Notes under the pieces: generated by a model | Seen by the model: the letters and a program-made list of their open reading frames with translations, nothing else | The model's database searches: none | What the model was told of the DNA's origin: nothing | Position numbers and translations under genes: made by a program | In this document: positions 13,301-54,000 of the stretch, one piece after another | Numbering within the stretch: position 1 is the first letter of the stretch | How the letters are laid out: each line of letters starts with the position of its first letter | Source of the DNA: Anisakis pegreffii | Taxonomy: Eukaryota; Nematoda; Chromadorea; Rhabditida; Anisakidae | Length of the DNA stretch: 64,000 nt | Direction: 5' to 3' | Assembly: GCA_035041965.1 (NCBI GenBank) | Contig: JAPYMA010000170.1 | Span: 1 to 64,000 of the forward strand

Positions 13301-15906
13301 GGAAATATTTTTACGTGAAAACAATTTCACTCTCAAAACTCTTGACCATAGTGAAATAGGTGAATGCAATTGAATTCAGAAAACATACATTCGATCTGTC
13401 AGTCGATAATCGATTGGGTATCACCAAATCGTGTTGGATCAAAGAATTGATTGCTGCTGATTCTTCGTCAAATTTACGTCGCTTTTTGATTGCTGTTCGT
13501 TTTTGGGCTCATGTGAATGGTCTTATGAGGAAAGATGAAAAAACGGTTAGTCCTATTCCAATCTCCCTAGTAGATAGTCAGGTATCCCCATTCGTTATCG
13601 CCATTCATTAACTGCTAGTTGTAATTAATTTTTAATTACAACGGGTAGTCAATGAATAGCGATAATGTTAATAAGTCCGATGTAATTGGTTCCATGTAAT
13701 TAATTCGTTGTAATTTTGTTCAATGACTTCTGTTGTATTTATTATGAATTGAAATTAGTTGAAAGTTTCAGCGGAGTCATTTGAACGCATATATCTGGAA
13801 TATGTTGTGCATTGTTTTTCTGCAAGTGCATTCGTTACTGGCACCGGTGAATGTCTCCTCGGAACCGATTTACTTCGACGGATGGCAGTGTGATTTCATC
13901 GTGAATCAAACGAACTTTTCTAATTTGAACATTAAAAACTTTCTCAAGGTTATATTTCAAATGCATATACCATTTTTCTGAACATCACTTATAGCTGATC
14001 TTTGAAAACTTGGATCAGCATTTAAGATTATCTACAGTAAATTCACCGCTTTGAGGTCAGCAATTTTTTGACGGTCATGATATCTATTCGAACGTAGATC
14101 AAATTCCAGGATCTTTTCGTATGGTTCGTTCAGCTGAAACTAAGAGATCACGTGTTGTGCCCAAGATTGGGTGTTATTCTTACCAAAGAACAGTTCAGCG
14201 CTAAGTTTCCGCAAAAAGCAGTGCAACAATCATTTAAGTTTGCTACTCTCAACATTCAGGTACTCCTTTTCGTCTATTTCGTGGCTTATATTTATTGTCT
14301 GAGCCTTTTCTGTCATTGTTTCACCTTGAATGTGTACAAAGTAGGATATTAGAGAAAAGGATCGATGAAAGTTTCGGGAATCAAAGGGAGAGAATATGTG
14401 TGAATATGTTTGCGAATGAACGATATATTGCTTTCAATTGTTTCTTGTATTCATACTCGTTCTATGTTTCCGAAAAGGTGAAATTTAGGATCCATTCGAA
14501 CTGTCTCATAACATTTCGAATTTGGTCTCAGAGAAGTATTTGACAGCAATGCGACGTGAAATGATGCTTACCATAACAGTAATCAAAGAAAATCCGAATA
14601 ATTTCGTTGCTGCGTTACGCCAGGATTCTGTAGCATCTTCACATTACTCTAATGGTAGGTATTTATAATGAGTGGATGTGATATGCTCATTATTACACTC
14701 TCTCATTCGATCAAACTTTGCGTTTTATCATCTCAAACATAAGAATTCTTTTAAAGTGCTCATCTTCTTGTAAATTTTTTTGCTTCAGTTAATGTTTTTG
14801 CATTGTTTCGAATTCATTCTTTTTAATTTTGGACTCGGAAAAGTGTGTGGTGATGTGATGAATAGCAATAGTTGACTCGTTGATTATTTGATGGAATAAA
14901 GATTTTTAACTTCATCAATGGCTTGCAAGAAAATGCGCAATAAAACTGAGTGATTAATTGAGGATGTAGAAGGATTTTCATTTTTCAACCAATGAGCAGA
15001 AAGGCTCATTGAAAATTTTTTAAAATCAAATTCAGATCTGGAAATCGTTCTACCGTGCGGTGATATAAATGCAGTTGACTGTATGAATATATTGGAAAGA
15101 GTATTAGTTGAATTGTTATTGTGCGATACGATCGATGAGCCTAAAGCAAAGCTGACGCGGAAAGATATGACATCGTATCAACACGAAGTATCGAAATATT
15201 TCGAAATAACACAACGCGTATGGATTGGTAGACGGAACAAACGACGTTTCATCGTCGCAAGCAATCCAGGATTATCTGATTGGCAAATAGAAAAGGCGGT
15301 GAGAGTTCCGTCGTTACGATTCAAATTTCTGAATCTTATTTCTTAAAGTTGTTCTCAATAGTTTTATTTAATTATAAGGGATTTTGGCCACGATCATCTT
15401 AAGATTATGATCATGCTTCACTTTAAAAAATAAAATTTAGGCACTCTTAGGAGTGCTCATATATCCTTTTAGTGAGTTTACGGTTCTTTTCAATTAGCCG
15501 AACATTCCATTGGAACAGTTTTGTATGGATTTTTGCTCTTAGTTTCATATGAGTAAAGAATGGCAGCGTAAGAATTTTTATGATGTTTTATGTTACGTTT
15601 GAATGGTTTGGTATGAAAAGTGAACGTTATCATAATGCCAACCAGAATAATCTCTCGAATGCACATATTTTAATGTAATTTGGAATTCAGGTATCGAAAG
15701 CGATTTGTGAAGATAATTCTTCGGATGTGTCGCTTCGTTTTTATTTGATGATTGTTGTCGAAAATGGTAATGCAGAAATACGCTTAACACGTCAGTGGGG
15801 CAATGAACATGATCTGCACAACTTTTCACATTTCCTCTCTCTTTTCTTACCGAAATATTTCAGTGAATCTATCGCAAGTTGTGGCACAGTTCCTATGGAG
15901 CAGTAA
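10306..15906 (+). CDS. usip-1: TUT1/USIP-1 family U6 snRNA terminal uridylyltransferase, twelve exons
   Basis: Exons: 10306-10494, 10831-10971, 11247-11417, 11741-11870, 12182-12394, 12783-12903, 13380-13545, 13772-13948, 14110-14259, 14489-14654, 15036-15298, 15691-15906. All junction phases close, giving 700 residues ending in TAA. Domain order is that of vertebrate TUT1 (Star-PAP): a U1/matrin-type zinc finger (CX2CX12HX5H; Cys8, Cys11, His24, His30), an RRM (RSVFISGVP and KGTYAIVEF strands), and a split nucleotidyltransferase. The latter has FGSS at 195-198, then DSDI at 206-209, and a third Asp candidate at 327 in FDLSVDN. A poly(A)-polymerase-associated domain follows, with FDGWQCDF and LNIQDPFELSHNI (human LNLQDPFDLSHNV). 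The C-terminal domain ends with HDLHNFSHFLSLFLPK, like human PDLHHFLQVFLPQ. The family adds uridines to U6 snRNA. An acidic/proline-rich insert of human TUT1 is replaced here by a shorter non-proline-rich segment (about 212-285). The exon 4/5 join is the one weak junction. A possible leader acceptor (TTTAG) ends at 10229. Confidence 0.9.
13593..13667. repeat. imperfect inverted repeat in USIP-1 intron 7
   Basis: Left arm GTTATCGCCATTCATTAACT... (13594-13628) pairs with the right arm ending ...AATGAATAGCGATAAT (13633-13667). Arms are about 35 bp with a few mismatches and a loop of about 4 nt. It could be a small MITE-like hairpin; no target duplication was established. Confidence 0.7.
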
Positions 15907-17142
15907 TTTTTTAATATATGTTTTATTGAAGTAGTTTTGTTGGTGGGTAAACATTTTTTAAAATTATTATTAATTTATATTGTTCAAAAATTTATTATTC
16001 ATTGATGTACAACGATTGTGACGAGTAGTATAGATAGGTTTTGGGGTGATCGTTGCAACGTATTTATTGTTTTTTGCAAGATAATTGGGCCTGAATTTGG
16101 TTTTCGTTGAAATACGTTATTATGGCGTGAATTGATTGGTTTTGTTGAGAATGATATCTTCAGGAGAACGATATTAGATTGGAGATAAGTGCCTTTAGCG
16201 GAATGAATTCTATAATTTCACCTATTCGTCTGTTTTTCTATTTGTTCCATATACCTCTTCGCAATGATTATCTACCCCATTGAATTTTTACTCTCTATGC
16301 GAACAGCTAGTTGTTCTTGTCATGACTGCAACAGAATATGAAGTATACTTGTATAAATAATTTCTGTTATTTTTGTATTTGTCGCAGTTGATTGCGCACC
16401 ATTTGTAGTTTCAGAGAGCGCTTTCTGATGATCGGAAACGTGTGTTTCATTGATGGTACCGTAATACTTTATATGCTGGCATTATCGTAAATGTACCGAA
16501 ATGTTTATGTACCAATAATTGTTTAGTAATGCTGAAGGTGTAAGTGATATCTGTAATAGTGTTATTCATATTTCGTTCATTGAAGTCAAACATTCGAGAC
16601 ATCAGAATTTCGATGGAGCACTTAAGGCATAGACTTTTTTCATCCGTCGATATTTGCGAATGATGTTTATTTAGCTTTTTTAAAATGTATTCACTTTGAA
16701 AAGTTCCAAATCTCAAAAAGCATTTCCTTAAACGATGATCTCGTTGTGGGCTCGGCTCGTATCCCTACCGATTTTTCCTTTCTTGTTTTCCGTTGTGTTC
16801 TCGCCGTTACTTTGTTTCGTTTGTTGTATTGTTATTGCTTTTTGAAGAGTTTTGTTATTGAAAAAAGAAATAAAATGCGTAAACCAATCTCAGGGTATTT
16901 TAGTGTAACGGTTATGTTGATTGCATTGGCGTATATCGCTTTATCGTCAATTATTTGATCGCTAAAAAAGTTGCTCAGAATGATTCTATAGTCAGAGAGA
17001 GTTTACATGTTATCCTCTCAGATTCAAGGATCAAATAGCAGAGTATGTGCATTGTGACATTGTTAATGAAAAGTGTCATCAACAAATTTGTTTCATTCGA
17101 GTGATAACGAAGCGTTAACAATAGTTTTAGTAATGATGATGC
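15907..17142. other. intergenic spacer between USIP-1 and ELP3
   Basis: About 1.2 kb of AT-rich sequence. Short open frames on both strands lack splice support or family resemblance. It should hold the USIP-1 3' end and the ELP3 upstream region; no specific element was recognised. Confidence 0.5.
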
Positions 17143-17149
17143 TTTTCAG
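17143..17149 (+). promoter_or_regulatory. probable spliced-leader acceptor for ELP3
   Basis: CTTTTCAG, ending at 17149, is the strongest nematode 3' splice consensus. It sits 19 nt upstream of the ATG that begins the conserved ELP3 N-terminus. An open frame continues upstream of that ATG, but the added residues have no counterpart in ELP3, favouring trans-splicing here. Confidence 0.5.
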
Positions 17150-17168
17150 ATTTCATAGCAGAATTGAG

Positions 17169-46525
<29,357 letters not shown>

Positions 46526-46547
46526 TGCTGAACTGAAATGTTATATT

Positions 46548-46553
46548 ATTAAA
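46548..46553 (+). terminator. possible ATTAAA polyadenylation signal of ELP3
   Basis: ATTAAA lies 22 nt after the ELP3 stop. It is a common variant of AATAAA; the position is close to the stop but possible. Confidence 0.35.
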
Positions 46554-47020
46554 CAAGGTTGATTCTAGTATTTTATTCCATCACAAATATTTATTATATC
46601 TGACTCTTATCATTCAACACCATCTGTACTAATTTTATCTGATTGTTGTGAAATTGTTCGTTTGAAATCCGCTTCTCATCTATCCGTTGGTGTTATTATT
46701 GCTATTCAACTGAAACACCAAATCTATTACGCCGAAATCATATGCAATCCATCATTCATTAACTGAATAATGTTATTTGTTGTTGTGAATGTTGGTAAGC
46801 AGGTATTGATAAAGACGTATTACTGAATTAAATCTGCTGCAATAAATCAACAACCGTTGTTCGAATCGACCGTCATCATTTTTGCGATTGTCAGATGTGG
46901 CAACTGATTCGATGTGATAATAATAGCATCGTCATCAGGTCCACTTCACATTCCGTAAACCTTACAAAGATGTTATTATAAGCAGCAGCATCAGCTAAAC
47001 ATAATCACCATAACGCAAAA

Positions 47021-50000
47021 ATGACAGCAGCTGCATCAATGAACCTAACGAATACAGATGAATGCTTGATATGCTCATTGTTCACGCTAAGTACATTCTT
47101 CGCGTTCATCTTCTCGGCAATAGTTGTTGTCGGCGTTTGTGGCAATATCTTCGTGGTGTCGGTTATTTTGACCGATCGGAAACTGTTGAATTCTCCGATT
47201 AACTTATTTCTGCTCAATTTAGCACTAGCTGATATCGGAAATCTAGTTTCATGTTGTCCAGATATTGCTATGTTTCTGTACGGGAGTGGTTGGCTATTGT
47301 CACCTGTGTTGTGTCCTGTGCTTCGATTTTTGGAGGAATATTTCTTGTACGCATCAGTTCTTACGCAGGTTTGTTCTTCTTGAAGTTTGCTGTTGTAGCG
47401 TCGTTGAGCATAATCAGACAGCATCGCTTTAAACAGTACACAACGATCAATTCGAGGTACGGCCAGAAATTTTTTTCTTGACTTGCCTCAAATTGATCGC
47501 TGCATATTGGTCGTTTGCGAAGTCGGTCTTCACCGTTAAGAGCCGCCGGAGTGATTAGCTTATTTACGTATTAACAAAATCAGTGTTTTTCTGAAAATCG
47601 AGACGAGTGCAGTTGTTTCACTCATAATATTTTCTGTTCCATGTGAAATAAATTTGTGGTTGCAATTACTTTTTCTACATCGTTTATGAAACAAACAATC
47701 CGATAAAATTTCTGTTCAAAGCATCAGTGGACGCTGTTAATATTCTTCAGACTGTGCATATTTAGTTCAATCTGTTTTGAGTATTGCGAATCGAAAATGC
47801 GTGCGTTTGAAGTTTCCTATGAAATTCAATTAGGCTCATAATTCCGAACTTTTTTCGTCGTATTCACCGTTCAATGACATTTTAAAATCAAATTATAATG
47901 AATTCGAACGATTACTTCAAATTGCGTTGTTGGTGTTCGCTGGTTCCTTCAGAATTGCCGTTTCTAATTGATCTCAGCTTTTCAAAACGCTTCGGCCACC
48001 GGAAATTTATCGGTGGAGGTTGAAGTTGAATAGGGCAGTTCGATTCCATTGCGTACTATTTTCTAGTGTTGTTTTCCCACAGGAATACATTTGTTTGTCC
48101 CTTACCGAAAATAATTTACCGAAACGTGTGTCAATGAAATCATTTGCTGGGTTTGTGTTCCTGTCTCACTGCCTTCGTGATGAGACACGAACACGAACTG
48201 AGCAAAATGCATCGATGTTATTTTCGTGCAGGGTGAGAATGAATTGCGACTCTACAACTAATGCTACACACCGCTTATCTGAATCTTCAATACTGTTCCG
48301 ATAAAACGATCATCACACTGAAAATAAACTCAATTGAAACTAGTAAAGACAGAGTATGACATTATGACATGGAGAGTATGACATTATCGAATCATCGTCG
48401 ATGATTCGATAATGTCATACTCTCGATGTCATTGAGTGGAGACAATAGCATTAAATAAGCACTCAGCATCATTACAATCATTGATTTCAAACAGCCAGCA
48501 TCGCAACTCAAACGTATTCAGTGCAGGTTACCATCAGTCGGCGAAACTGTTTACATATTATTCTTCATACTTTCTCGAATAGGTATTCATTTGAAAATTG
48601 TAAAAAAATCTCTCTCATAATGGATAATTATTGGAACTGAAGAAAATATTCTGAGAATACGAAGTGAATAATAGTCGAAATTTTGGAGATGTCGATTGGA
48701 ATTGAACGTTTCATGGCGATATGTACACCGATGCGGATGCAGCGATTCTCTAGGAGGACATCCGCTTTGATGATCGTTAGTGTTTGGGTGACTGCCGCAA
48801 TGTTCGCGTCACCATATTTGATGTTTCATCGAGTCTTCGTTCGTAAGGCTATCGCGCATTGCGTTTGGAGTCCTACACTTCCAGCGGGGACCAGGTGACT
48901 ATTTGCTACTTTATTCATTCAATCATCCGTTTATCCATTTCTCTCTTTCAACGTTATCCAGTTCACTCTATCCGATCATCAGATTTACACTGACAGCCGT
49001 TCAACTATTCTAACTATTGAACTATTGAACATTTTTAAAAAATCAGTTGGTCGTTCAGTCTTATGTTCTATTTCACTGCATTTCTACTGCCCACCAAGGT
49101 TTTGATAATATGGTTCCAAGAGTTGACTTAATATTCAGTAAATTTTTCGTCTCGTTTTTTTGGTTGTTCCCTGAATCGATGAATTTCTCCATCAATTTTT
49201 CGTAGAGCAAAATAAATGTTAATGACTGCGTTACCGTATTATCTCGCATGGCTGATCACTGTTTTATTTATTTATAATTGCGAATATTTTGTTCGGGACG
49301 GGAGTTTTGATTGTGCAATAATATTTTTAATAAATCGTATACTTAAGTTAAGATTCAAGAACCGTGTTACGGCAAGAACAGATCATGAGTTCATGAGTTA
49401 AGCAGAAAGCGTAGTAGACTTAGGAAATCCATTAAATTGTTCGACTGCGTTTAAAATTTGAAGCGATTTGCATTATTAGTGGCTCATTGCGAGTGCTTAT
49501 ATTCTTAATGATGTATGAATGATAAATGAGCATGGGTTAGGCTTATGTCATGGTTTGTCAATGTTTTAGTCGTAATAACCACAATTAGTTGCAATTTTTT
49601 TTTTGTTTCGTTCTGAGAATACTTCGCTATGAGTTTCAGTCAGAATCGACTTTGCACATGCGCAATTTGTGATTATTTCGTTGATTTGCAACGTAACATT
49701 CATCTGAATTATCGCTTATATAAGTGGTACACATGTTTTTACGTTTTTCAGAGTGATTTTCAAGTATGCAGAATGTGTTGTATTGTACGTGCTGCCGTTG
49801 ATTTTATTGACAGTTCTTTACTCGATAATGAGTCGAGTGTTGTGGGGTAATTCAACGCAGATCGTTAACGAGAGTCAGCAAGCGATCGTACTTGCATTGC
49901 GGAGATCAGTCGTCAAAATGCTCATCATATCAATGTTGCTCTATTTTATTTGTTATTCGCCCATTCAAGGTTTGCGTTCATTTTGTGAATTCATCTGCTT

Positions 50001-51783
50001 CTTCATTTATTCATGTGTCTGTCCGCATGGATTTCTGTTGTACATTCAACTGCTCAATTGGTAAAATATGTTCATTCGATTTGTAACTTTCAACTTTCCA
50101 CTTAGCATGATCACGTAGAGAATATCCATCGAAATATCCACTATATTTCCCTCAAAATTTTTGTCTTCAGTTTGCATTATTATGCTACGAGTTTTTCTTC
50201 ACCTCTGCATGAAGCTCCATGAAATGTGTCATTTGACAAAGAAACGCATCGATATTATTTCGTTGAATGGAAGAAACACATCGCTAACGTTTGTCGCATC
50301 AGTAATTGCGAATTTTCGTTGAAATGAATAATTGTTTGGGTTTTCAGTTCAACGTTTGCACTAACATGCACTGAAGTGAATCACTTCTGAGAGTAATCAT
50401 GGCCATGAGCTTGCGTTCTAGGATAAACTGAAAATGGTCTTGCACTCAGATAGTAAAGAAAATTAATTTTATGCAGCATTTTCTGCATGAAAGTATCACG
50501 CAATTTCTTTCCACATCAATATGTTCGTAATGAGTAGTAGCTAATTAACAGAGCAAAGTAGTAGCTAATTAACAGAATCTAAGTAAATTTATTTGCTCCA
50601 TGTATCCAGTCCTATGAACTGCAAAAGTATTTATCTTTGCTTTCAATATTCTGTGCATTTATCAAGACATCCGTTCTCGATTTAGTGTTTCGTTTCTTTC
50701 CACTTTTTGTAATTTTAATCTTCGATCATGTGAGGGTATAATATATGTATTTCAGGTATTTTCTTGACGCAAATCATAACGAAAAGGGATTTTCAAGTCA
50801 GTCCTGCAATAAGGATCACTCTCAACGCTCTCTCGTTCTCTAGGTTTGTTTGTTTCATTTCCATTTCTCGATGCCTATTGAAAGTTTGAGTCTTTGCGAT
50901 AAAATAATGTTATTTTTTCTGTGACAATCTCATTCATTCAGTTTCATCAAATCCACATCGCTATTCCAAAATAAAAGTGACCAATTAAGATATTTCCTAA
51001 TACTGCCATATTATCTTCCTGATCAATCTATAAAACTAACTTTCATTGACTAATAGCATCAGTTGACACTGATTTTCTTGTATTTGTTTGGAATAGTGTT
51101 GTTAATATATCCACTGATTGACTTTTTGCAATCGCCAACTCATTAACTTATTTGCAACACAGGGATCCTTTCATTTGAGAGTACTTTTGTTTTTGTTGAA
51201 AATTTTAAAAAGCGCTCGTTCTACGATTGATTGTGCAACTTCTTAAACTGATTGAGAAGATAACGCAGCAGTTTTGATATTGTTAACGGTCACATGCGAA
51301 TGTGCACTGATATCTGTAAGTTTCAATTTGAAGCGTTAATCGTTTGAATCGCACTGTGCAACAATCATCAAATCATTTACATGTGAACGTTTTCAGGCAA
51401 GTCCCTAAAAATACAAAGTTCCAGCATTTGGTATATCGCGTCATAAATAAACTCAATTCATTACTGCAGTTTCTGATTCTTGTTGATTTGATGCAATAGT
51501 GAAATTGTTAAGATAAATATGTTTTTAATGAAAAATAATTGACTGTTTCAGTTCCTCAGCAAATCCGATTGTTTATATCGTTTGTTGCCGTCACTTTCGT
51601 TCCAAATTCATTACGACGTTACGTCTGATTTGTTCAGTATTTCCCGATTCAAGAAGATTTTCGGCAGCATCCGTTGAAGCCGCCGACGATGCCACACTTC
51701 GAACGCCGACTCATTCGTCATTCTACGCGTCGTTCACAAAATCTTTTCGAACTCATCTCACACGTACGGCAACATTTGTTTAG
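47021..51783 (+). CDS. rhodopsin-family GPCR, probable neuropeptide-type receptor, five exons
   Basis: Exons 47021-47368, 48689-48894, 49752-49969, 50756-50843 and 51552-51783 close in phase (0, 2, 1, 2) for 363 residues. Seven hydrophobic segments are evident: TM1 with GVCGNIFVV, and TM2 with NLFLLNLALADI (the conserved LxxAD). TM3 is preceded by a Cys and ends SIGIERFMAICTP, with Glu122-Arg-Phe in the DRY position. TM4 reads VSVWVTAAMFASPYL, TM5 LYVLPLILLTVLYSIM and TM6 MLIISMLLYFICYSPIQ. TM7 carries NPIVY at 291-295, followed by CCRHF, a likely palmitoylation site and helix 8. The ECL2 Cys (HCVWSP) can pair with the TM3 Cys, and NLT at residues 8-10 is an N-glycosylation site. The pattern is that of peptide receptors; the ligand cannot be named from sequence alone. 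The ATG begins 495 nt after the ELP3 stop on the same strand. Confidence 0.87.
48364..48432. repeat. near-perfect palindrome in GPCR intron 1
   Basis: Perfect 26-bp arms, 48372-48397 and 48399-48424, are separated by a single T. Pairing extends 7 more bases past one mismatch on each side (ATGACAT with ATGTCAT). The left arm's start is itself a tandem echo of GAGTATGACATTAT just upstream. Confidence 0.93.
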
Positions 51784-53611
51784 TGACGATGGGTTGCATT
51801 CGATACGCCATTGTATGTTCATAACTGATATGTTATCTAACCATATCATCATTATTCATTTTTGTAATGTTATTCTTTACTCTGGCGTTGTGTAATACTG
51901 ATATAGCAGAGCAATGTATTGGTATTCTTAGTACTGCGTTTCATATGATGAATCAGTTCTGGGATGGGTGCATCTATCACTATGGTATTATAAGTGACGC
52001 ATGAGATCGGTACTTGGAATGGAAATTACATAAAGCGTGAATTATCTTAGAATTGGGATGACTGTGACCCATTTTCTTTTTTTTTTTTCTGATCAACGGA
52101 TTGTCAATAATTGAGCTATACAAAGTAACTGCATTTACAAAATTTACCATCCACTAGGTCACAGTTGTTCGGCTGTCTTTGATTTTATAAGTGATAATGA
52201 TGAAATGTTTAATTTTGCCTGGAAATTACAATTGAGTCAGTAAAATATGAATGGAATTGGTGAATATCAAAGAACAAATCTCACGAAGGTTTGGTTTCAT
52301 CTAATGTGGTGCGGGCAGTTTCAGGGATTCGGCCGCGGTCATTTTTGGGGAATTCCTCGTCCCCGAAAATCCTCCATTCTCCTCGTCCCGGACTTTTTTC
52401 CTCAAGGCGCCACACTACTTTCATGACATTCTTCCTTCACAACGTTGATTTATTCCATGACAAAATAAAATTATGAAAAGTAAAGGACTGTGGGCACTTT
52501 TTTACCCTAGGGGCAGTCACACGGGAGCACGTTCGCGTGCATTATGAGAGACTGTTTTGCATAGATCGGCATGCGCAGTAGGTGTGTTCCAGCAAAATTT
52601 TCAGGCAAATGCATGAATTGCCTAAATTTCCCTGAACACGCCTACGTGTGTTCAGGCGAATTTACGCAATTACCTCCTACATCCCATTCTTTAGGGTAAG
52701 GAAGTGCCGAATTGTGAAAAGTGTTCCAGGCAACATGAAATAATTTTGTAGAATCGAAATATGCAGAGGGCTGAATAATAATTATTTGTCATGTTGAACT
52801 TATAAAATAATTGTTCAGCGTATTGAGATGACTTATAAGATAACGTATGCTTTGTTTGATTGTTGATCGTTTGATGTGTATTTTGTTTGAACGCCAAACT
52901 GAAGTTGTCTGAATTTCCATTTGATGCGTCCATACGAATATGACTAGTTGCCTTTGATTCAAAGTTTTTCGTCTCATTTCTCGTTCTTCATGTAATCCTG
53001 GTGTGCCTCGTTGTGATCTCTCGTGTACGGTGTACACATCCCATTTGATTGACGATTAACCATCTTGTTTCATTTTTCTCTGTTCCAGATCCAAATTATC
53101 AGCTTGTCCCCAAAATCCTTTCTGTCTTGGTGCTGACCACGATTATCAGTTACCAGCGCATTGTTCACCAATGTAGATTTTCTTCAGTTGAAGTGTGTTT
53201 TTTGGTGGTATATTTGAATACTTCTGAACGTCGATGATAACTCTCGTTCATCGCAATTTCGGGATTCTACTTTTTCAAACGTTATTCCTTGAAATATTCA
53301 ATGAGGATTAATTTTCATTTCTAGCACACTGTATGTTCGTTCTGTATGAACTGTGTTGATTTAGCGTGATGGAGTGCAATAAAATTAAATTACTTATGGA
53401 ATGTAATATAATTTAATCTGTTCACATATCGAACACTAAAGATACGGTATGCAGTATAACACGGTAAAAAGTAACAATTAAATATAACTAATCATCAGCG
53501 AAATAAATCAACGTTCACCAATGAATAATAGCGTAATAACAAAGAAAGTTCTGTTTGCAACAATCTATTATTAATGATCACATTGAATTCAAGCTATAGA
53601 CAGGAAAATAA
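51784..53611. other. gene-free spacer after the GPCR
   Basis: About 1.8 kb with no supported exon. It contains a homopolymer T run near 52077-52089 and a relatively GC-rich patch near 52310-52400 and 52500-52700 (CCTCGTCCC repeats). AATAAA at 52464 is a possible distal poly(A) signal. Confidence 0.45.
52615..52675. repeat. inverted repeat in a GC-richer patch
   Basis: AATTGCCTAAATTTCCCTGA followed by ACAC pairs with the downstream GTGTTCAGGCGAATTTACGC followed by AATT. The inner CCTGAACAC/GTGTTCAGG arms are perfect. It may be part of a small non-autonomous element; boundaries were not found. Confidence 0.6.
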
Positions 53612-53993
53612 TTGGCAAATTTATGCTTCGTACGTTCATACTCGGACGTTCGAGCATACAGGCGACGGCTAATATTGACAAAGCATTTGGTGAGGGAATC
53701 ACTTTCAAATCGACAGTTGGAGGTTGGTTCAAGAAGTTCGCTGCCGAAGAAATTTGTCTCGAAGATAAAATGCTGTCAGGTCGCCCTTCAATCTCAAAAA
53801 CAACGAATTGAAAGAGCTGGTAGAGTCCGATCCCACTCAAGCTCAGAAACAGATGGCGAACAAACTTGATGTCACCCAAAGAATTGTCCTAAGTCACCTA
53901 TGATAGACTGTTAAGGTCAAGAAGTTGGATCGGTGGATTCCACATGAATTGGACGAAGCACTGCACCAGAAACATATTATCCTATCCTCTCGC
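53612..53993 (+). pseudogene. mariner transposase relic (N-terminal HTH region)
   Basis: The frame at 53623 begins LRTFILGRSSIQATANID and contains KAFGEGITFKSTVGGWFKKF, the paired helix-turn-helix region of mariner transposases. LEDKMLSGRPS follows, the conserved LEDxxRSGRP motif. A frameshift near 53805 moves the reading to ELVESDPTQAQKQMANKLDV and VTQRIVLSHL. After a further break come KVKKLDRWIPHELDEAL, the conserved mariner linker. The catalytic DDD domain (VTGDEKW and beyond) is not recognisable downstream. It is a truncated, frameshifted dead copy; no inverted terminal repeats were identified. Confidence 0.85.
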
Positions 53994-54000
53994 TCACAGA

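Noticed and set aside
47005..47424. 139-codon minus-strand frame
   Set aside because: It lies antisense to GPCR exon 1, whose plus-strand frame encodes clear transmembrane helices.
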